A stretch of DNA of 35,283 bases, taken from the NCBI GenBank assembly GCA_018240865.1, contig JAFEEY010000047.1:31140-66422 (forward strand). The letters are read 5' to 3'. Under the pieces are notes generated by a model. That model was not told the origin of the DNA and searched no databases. It worked only from the letters and a program-made list of their open reading frames with translations. Below, piece after piece: positions 31,442 to 35,283 of this stretch (positions within the stretch are counted from its first letter, which is position 1; each line of letters opens with the position of its first letter). Source of the DNA: Pseudomonadota bacterium (GTDB lineage Bacteria > Pseudomonadota > Alphaproteobacteria > Sphingomonadales > Sphingomonadaceae). A program made the position numbers and the translations under genes.

Positions 31442-32692
31442 ATGTCCGTTGACGCACCCGTAACGAGCGACTCCGAAGCGAAGTTCCTGCTCCCGTTCGA
31501 TGAACCTGCCCTTCGCTTCGACCGGCAGCAAGGGCCGGCGTCGCTTTCCAGCCTGTGGAGCGTTAAGACAGGCACGATGTTCGACAAACAGGGGGACCGT
31601 CAGCGCAGCCGCGTGGGGCTGGAAGTCGCCGTGTATTCGATCCTCGGCTTCTGGCTGTTCTACGTGATGATCGCGACCGCTCAGTCGCTGATCGTCGGCT
31701 GGGACAATCAGATGGAGCTGGTGCAGCGCCGCCTGGGCGTGACGATCGCCGGGATTGCGCTCACTTTCCTGCTCTATGCGCTTTTGCGCAGCGTCGACGA
31801 ACGCTCGTTCGGGGAACGGATTGCGGTCGCGTTCCTGGGCGCGATCCCCTGTGCGATCGGCGTCGGGCTGGTGAATTACTTCCTGTTCAACAGCTACAGG
31901 CCTGAACTCCTGTACCGCGACCCCGACATGCTGCGTGAGATGGCGGAGCATCCCTATCTACTGAAGAATGTCGCCGAGATCGCGGTCTCGCGCTATTTCT
32001 TCCTGATCGCCTGGGCGGCACTCTATCTCGCCATTTCCTACGCGGCGGAAACGCGCGAGGCCGAGCGGAGAGTCGCCGCTTTCGCCCAGACCGCGCAGGA
32101 AGCCGAGATCCGGGCGCTGCGCTATCAGGTCAATCCCCACTTCCTGTTCAACACGCTCAATTCGCTGTCCTCGCTCGTGATGACCGGCCGCAATCATGAG
32201 GCCGAGGCGATGATCATGAATCTCTCGACCTTCTACCGGACCAGCCTGTCGGGCGACCCGATGGACGATGTGCCACTGGCCGAGGAAGTGCGTCTGCAGC
32301 GGCTGTATCTGGATATCGAGGCCGTGCGTTTCCCCGACCGGCTCAAGACGTTGATCGAGGTGCCCGAGGAGCTGATGACGCTCTGCGTGCCCGGCCTGAT
32401 CCTCCAGCCGCTGGTGGAGAACGCGATCAAATATGGCGTGTCGAAGGCCAACCGCCCGGTGACGATCGCGATCACCGCGCGGGAAGAGCGCGGCAAGCTG
32501 GTGCTGACCGTGGCCGATGACGGCAAGGGCCCGGGCGAAGCCGGCGAGCATGGCACTGGCGTCGGCCTCGCCAACGTTCGCGACCGGCTCCAGGCGCGCT
32601 TCGGCAGCAAGGCCGGCATTGTCACCCACGCCCCGAAAGAGGGCGGCTTCGTCGTCACCCTCGCAATGCCCGAGGTCAAGAATGGCTGTTGA
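31442..32692 (+). CDS. LytS/YehU-type sensor histidine kinase
   Basis: 416 residues from ATG 31442 (M46 at 31577 is an alternative that drops a low-complexity N-terminus). Four predicted membrane helices (about 60-85, 97-117, 126-149, 181-201), then a short linker and a His-kinase domain of the LytS family: H233 in QVNPHFLFNTLNSLSSL, N-box LILQPLVENAIKYGV and G-box GTGVGLANVRDRL. Works with the regulator 144 bp downstream, probably sensing an envelope signal; no ligand can be told. The intergenic repeat separates the pair. Confidence 0.92.
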   Translation: MSVDAPVTSDSEAKFLLPFDEPALRFDRQQGPASLSSLWSVKTGTMFDKQGDRQRSRVGLEVAVYSILGFWLFYVMIATAQSLIVGWDNQMELVQRRLGVTIAGIALTFLLYALLRSVDERSFGERIAVAFLGAIPCAIGVGLVNYFLFNSYRPELLYRDPDMLREMAEHPYLLKNVAEIAVSRYFFLIAWAALYLAISYAAETREAERRVAAFAQTAQEAEIRALRYQVNPHFLFNTLNSLSSLVMTGRNHEAEAMIMNLSTFYRTSLSGDPMDDVPLAEEVRLQRLYLDIEAVRFPDRLKTLIEVPEELMTLCVPGLILQPLVENAIKYGVSKANRPVTIAITAREERGKLVLTVADDGKGPGEAGEHGTGVGLANVRDRLQARFGSKAGIVTHAPKEGGFVVTLAMPEVKNGC

Positions 32693-32702
32693 ATCTGATT
32701 GT

Positions 32703-32833
32703 CCCCTCCCCCTTGTGGGGAGGGCTAGGGTGGGGGCCGCCCGGCGTCTGCCGGGCGAATCGAATCCTTGTAGCGTGCTCGGCTCTGCCGACCCCGCGCC
32801 CCCACCCCAACCCCTCCCCACAAGGGGGAGGGG
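32703..32833. repeat. 131-bp palindromic element between kinase and regulator genes
   Basis: A perfect 22-bp terminal inverted repeat: 32703-32724 (CCCCTCCCCCTTGTGGGGAG and GG) with 32812-32833, plus partial matches further in, and an internal GCCCGGC/GCCGGGC stem. The right end is GGGGGAGGGG, 3 nt from the start codon of the regulator (32837). It probably supplies the regulator's purine-rich ribosome site. Confidence 0.85.
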
Positions 32834-32836
32834 CTT

Positions 32837-33577
32837 ATGAGCGATCAAAACGCTCCCGTCCGCACCCTCATCGTCGATGACGAGCCGCTGGCGATCGAGC
32901 GGCTGCAGGTGCTGTGCGCGCGCGAGCCGCTGATCGACCTGGTCGGCACCGCGTCGGACGGCAAGGCGGCGCTGCGCATGACCGAAGCACTGGAGCCCGA
33001 GCTGCTGCTGCTCGACATTTCGATGCCGGAGCTGGACGGCATGGGCGTCGCCCGCGCGCTGGGATCGGCGAAGCACCGGCCGTCCGTTGTGTTCGTCACC
33101 GCCTTCGACAGTTTCGCAGTCGAAGCTTTCAACGTCGCCGCGGTCGATTATCTTCTGAAACCGGTCGCGCCCGAACGGCTGAAGCGCGGCATCGAGCGCG
33201 TGGTCGAACGCCGCGGCACGGCGGAACCCGGCGCGCCGGCTAACATCTACGTGCAGGAATTCTGGGTTCCCCACCGGTCCGAGCTGATCCGTATCGCCGC
33301 GGAGGATATCGAGCGGATCGACGCGGAGCGCGACTATATGCGCCTCCACGTCGCCGGCCGCTCCTATCTCCTTCACCAGACGATCAGCGCATTGGAGGAG
33401 CGGCTCGACCCACGGAATTTCATCCGTCTCCACCGCTCCACCATCGTCCGCAAGGACCGCATCAAGGGCCTGAAGCACGACGGCGGCGGCGTCTGGTCCG
33501 CCGATCTGGGCAATGGCGAGGAAGTTCGCATCGGCCGGACGTATCTGGACCATGCCAAGGCGATGGCGGGGCGGTAA
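32837..33577 (+). CDS. LytTR-type response regulator
   Basis: 246 residues from ATG 32837. Receiver domain: D60 in LLLLDISMPELDG, acidic pair D14/D15 in LIVDDEPLAIERL, K108 in DYLLKPVAPERL. Followed by a LytTR DNA-binding domain (about 140-243, HRSELIRIAAEDIERIDAER, FIRLHRSTIVRKDRIKGLK). LytTR regulators bind direct repeats in promoters and pair with LytS-type kinases. The translation start depends on the purine-rich end of the element just before it. Confidence 0.94.
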   Translation: MSDQNAPVRTLIVDDEPLAIERLQVLCAREPLIDLVGTASDGKAALRMTEALEPELLLLDISMPELDGMGVARALGSAKHRPSVVFVTAFDSFAVEAFNVAAVDYLLKPVAPERLKRGIERVVERRGTAEPGAPANIYVQEFWVPHRSELIRIAAEDIERIDAERDYMRLHVAGRSYLLHQTISALEERLDPRNFIRLHRSTIVRKDRIKGLKHDGGGVWSADLGNGEEVRIGRTYLDHAKAMAGR

Positions 33578-33598
33578 GTGCCCTGATCCGACCGAAAC

Positions 33599-33627
33599 CG
33601 TCATGCCAGCGAAGGCTGGCATCTCGA
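33599..33627 (+). repeat. Palindromic repeat, copy 1 (forward)
   Basis: CGTCATGCCAGCGAAGGCTG and on to GCATCTCGA, containing the ATGCCAGC...GCTGGCAT dyad. Matches copies 2 (inverted, 33955-33981) and 3 (forward, 34000-34028). It ends 4 bp before the stop codon of the GIY-YIG gene. Confidence 0.9.
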
Positions 33628-33631
33628 CAGC

Positions 33632-33928
33632 CTACAAACTGACAAGATCGCCCCAAAGATCACGCCACTCCGGGTTTATTTCCTCGATCAGCCGGACTTT
33701 CCAGGCGCGCTGCCATGCCTTGATCGCCTTTTCGCGCCAGATGGCAGCACTGATGTCCTCATGCTGTTCTGCATAAACGAGCATTTTCAGGCGATATTTG
33801 CGGGCGAATTCTGAGCCGTCCCCATTTCGATGCTGCCATATGCGAGCAGGCAAGTTCGCGGTGACTCCAGTGTAGAGAACGCCGCGCGGCTTGTTGGTGA
33901 GAATATAGACCCAGCCGCCCTTCGCCAT
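33632..33928 (-). CDS. GIY-YIG superfamily nuclease (98 aa)
   Basis: 98-residue single-domain nuclease, ATG 33926-33928. GIY-YIG core: WVYILTN (Y8), LYTGVT (Y19), R29 in LPARIWQHR, the catalytic glutamate E66 in AIWREKAIKAW and N85 in IEEINPEWRDLW. Resembles the short UPF0213/YhbQ group. It cuts or processes DNA branched structures, or is a mobile-element enzyme. No ribosome site is obvious. It is bracketed by inverted copies of the same palindromic repeat (33599-33627 and 33955-33981), an arrangement that suggests a repeat-associated, possibly mobile unit. The gene is transcribed away from dgt. Confidence 0.9.
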   Translation of the reverse strand: MAKGGWVYILTNKPRGVLYTGVTANLPARIWQHRNGDGSEFARKYRLKMLVYAEQHEDISAAIWREKAIKAWQRAWKVRLIEEINPEWRDLWGDLVSL

Positions 33929-33954
33929 TGCCCAGGCGTATCGACCAGGCTCAT

Positions 33955-33981
33955 GAGATGCCAGCCTTCGCTGGCATGACG
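33955..33981 (-). repeat. Palindromic repeat, copy 2 (inverted)
   Basis: GAGATGCCAGCCTTCGCTGG and CATGACG, the reverse complement of copy 1. Lies 26 bp upstream of the GIY-YIG start, so copies 1 and 2 form terminal inverted repeats around the gene. Confidence 0.9.
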
Positions 33982-33999
33982 GCGAAACAGAGAACTATT

Positions 34000-34028
34000 C
34001 GTCATGCCAGCGAAGGCTGGCATCTCGA
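34000..34028 (+). repeat. Palindromic repeat, copy 3 (forward)
   Basis: Identical over 29 bp to copy 1. Together with copy 2 it makes a head-to-head pair 18 bp apart, like a bacterial interspersed mosaic element. It lies 8 bp from the dgt stop codon and may form a strong hairpin there. Confidence 0.9.
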
Positions 34029-34036
34029 ACGCGCCC

Positions 34037-35203
34037 TCAAAACCCCTCCGGCAGGTCGATCGGGCCGACCGCCTCGCGGTAGCGCGCGATCGCGTAGCGG
34101 TCGGTCATACCGGCGATGAAGTCGGCGATGTGGCGGGTCCGCTCGGGCTCGTCGGACGGCAGTGTTTCGCGCCAGCTTTCGGGCATCAGCGCCGGATCGG
34201 CGGCATAGGCCGCGAACAGGCCGGAGACGATCGTCGAGGCCGCTTCCGCCGCCGCCCGCTGGCGCGGATGATGGTACAGCTCGGCATACATGAAGCGCTT
34301 CAGCGCGCGCTCCTCCGCCCGCATCGGGTGGCTGAAGCCGACCAGCGCCTGGCCAGCCGCGCGGACATCTTCGACCGTCTCGACGCCGGATTCGCGGATG
34401 CGCCGCCGCGTTTCGGCGATCAGATCGTTGACCATCAGCCCGATCTGCGATCGCACCAGCTCGGAGAGCAGCCGCCGTTCGCCGATATCGGGATAGCGCT
34501 CGTGCGCCGCGCGCCAGCCGCGCGCGATCAAGGGCACCGACAATATCTGCTCGCGGGTCAGCAGGCCGGCGCGCAGCCCGTCGTCGATATCGTGATTGTC
34601 ATAGGCGATATCGTCCGCCACTGCCGCGACCTGCGCTTCCAGCGAAGGCCAGCTGGTCAGTTCCAAGGGGAAAGCGGCATCCGCTTCCCGCATCGCCCAG
34701 GTCGGGCTCTCGACCGGGCCGTTATGCTTGGCGAGGCCTTCCAGCGCCTCCCAGGTCAGGTTCAGCCCGTCAAAGCGGGGATAGGGTTTTTCGATCCGCA
34801 TCAGCACGCGCAGGGTGTGGGCGTTGTGATCGAAGCCGCCGGCATGAGCGGTCGCCGCGCGCAACGCTTCCTCGCCCGCATGGCCGAACGGCGGATGGCC
34901 GATATCATGGGCGAGGCACAGCGCTTCGGTCAGGTCTTCGTTGAGCCCCAATGCGCGCGCGATGGTGCGGCCGATCTGCGCGACCTCAAGGCTGTGGGTC
35001 AGGCGGACGCGGAAATGATCGCCGTCGGGCGCGACGAACACCTGGGTCTTGTGGCGCAGGCGGCGGAACGGGATCGAGTGAATGACACGGTCGCGATCGC
35101 GCTGATATTCATCGCGCGGGCCGCGCAGCGCGGTGCGTTCCTCGGGATGGAGCCGGCCCCGGCTTTTCGCCGGATCGCAGGCCCATGGGCTCGCTGGCCT
35201 CAT
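34037..35203 (-). CDS. dgt: Deoxyguanosinetriphosphate triphosphohydrolase-like protein
   Basis: 388 residues from ATG 35201-35203, after GGGGG. dNTP triphosphohydrolase that lowers dNTP pools. HD-domain signatures: R48/R50 region ([11 protein letters not shown]), H70 in [14 protein letters not shown]99-D100 in [14 protein letters not shown], with H103 and H108, and later the Asp in [18 protein letters not shown]. The start overlaps the stop of the upstream gene (ATGA). The longer GTG start at 35248 lies inside that gene and is rejected. The gene ends next to the repeats. Confidence 0.95.
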   Translation of the reverse strand: MRPASPWACDPAKSRGRLHPEERTALRGPRDEYQRDRDRVIHSIPFRRLRHKTQVFVAPDGDHFRVRLTHSLEVAQIGRTIARALGLNEDLTEALCLAHDIGHPPFGHAGEEALRAATAHAGGFDHNAHTLRVLMRIEKPYPRFDGLNLTWEALEGLAKHNGPVESPTWAMREADAAFPLELTSWPSLEAQVAAVADDIAYDNHDIDDGLRAGLLTREQILSVPLIARGWRAAHERYPDIGERRLLSELVRSQIGLMVNDLIAETRRRIRESGVETVEDVRAAGQALVGFSHPMRAEERALKRFMYAELYHHPRQRAAAEAASTIVSGLFAAYAADPALMPESWRETLPSDEPERTRHIADFIAGMTDRYAIARYREAVGPIDLPEGF

Positions 35204-35283
35204 TTGCCCCCGATCTTCTGGACCGCCTCTCCCTCGTCGCTTTTCCACTGGAAAGCGCCGACGCCGGCCTTGCGCAGCCTGGC
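35200..35283 (-). CDS. C-terminal end of an unidentified protein (27 aa visible)
   Basis: The 27 last residues ([20 protein letters not shown] followed by VQKIGGK) of a gene whose start lies beyond base 35283. Its TGA (35200-35202) overlaps the dgt ATG. Too short to name; the overlap means it shares the dgt operon. Confidence 0.65.
   Translation of the reverse strand, partial: ARLRKAGVGAFQWKSDEGEAVQKIGGK

Noticed and set aside
33787..34023. Open frame on the minus strand beginning MPAFAGMT
   Set aside because: It is a translation of the palindromic repeats plus an antisense shadow of the nuclease gene; such starts are a known artefact of these repeats.

Overview
The window looks like chromosome from a high-GC alphaproteobacterium of the Sphingomonadaceae (Sphingomonas or a close relative). 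This is inferred from GC-rich coding sequence, an RNase E with an acidic insertion in its S1 region, a LexA box of the alphaproteobacterial GAAC-N7-GAAC type in front of imuA, a class III-like PHA synthase with a very short PhaE, and many small proteins of a kind I associate with sphingomonads. No database search was possible, so genus and all family names rest on motif recognition. I saw no rRNA, tRNA, CRISPR array or intact insertion sequence.

Layout. 1-2287: end of a fatty-acid desaturase, a divergent GNAT-like protein and a small unknown gene. 2288-5945: structured leader, RNase E (rne), a cluster of hairpins, and an unknown 160-residue protein. 5946-9441: an MscS channel, topoisomerase IB and two tiny genes on the minus strand, divergent from an S24 (LexA/CI-like) repressor, with three evenly spaced 16-bp operators between them. 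9438-12156: a secreted protein, a Coq4-like protein, a MazE-like antitoxin followed by a truncated MazF/PemK toxin, and recF. 12232-13482: two tandem glycine-zipper paralogues. 13522-16370: a minus-strand phaE-phaC-acetyltransferase-hydrolase cluster. 16413-19393: a ParDE-like toxin-antitoxin pair divergent from the SOS-regulated imuA-imuB genes, without an adjacent dnaE2. 19493-21285: glnB-glnA. 21495-25288: an atypical membrane protein, a flavoprotein, a hydrolase and dnaN. 25598-28129: an outer-membrane barrel, a Ppx/GppA phosphatase and rlmE. 28242-31425: a DsbA-like protein, an M48 protease with TPRs, and two unknown genes. 31442-33577: a LytS/LytTR-type two-component pair. 33599-35283: a GIY-YIG nuclease gene bracketed by palindromic repeats, dgt, and the end of another gene.

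Most genes are chromosomal housekeeping or stress genes in short operons with ATGA or GTGA stop-start overlaps (phaE/phaC/GNAT, parD/parE, dnaN/hydrolase, ppx/rlmE, M48/dsbA, dgt/upstream gene). The unusual content is between and inside genes. At least six families of palindromic elements occur. One lies in frame inside imuB, one separates the sensor kinase from its regulator and appears to supply the regulator's ribosome-binding site, and one flanks a small GIY-YIG nuclease gene in a layout that resembles a REP/RAYT-like unit with a different enzyme. The repressor locus with its three operators is the best candidate for an undescribed regulated module.
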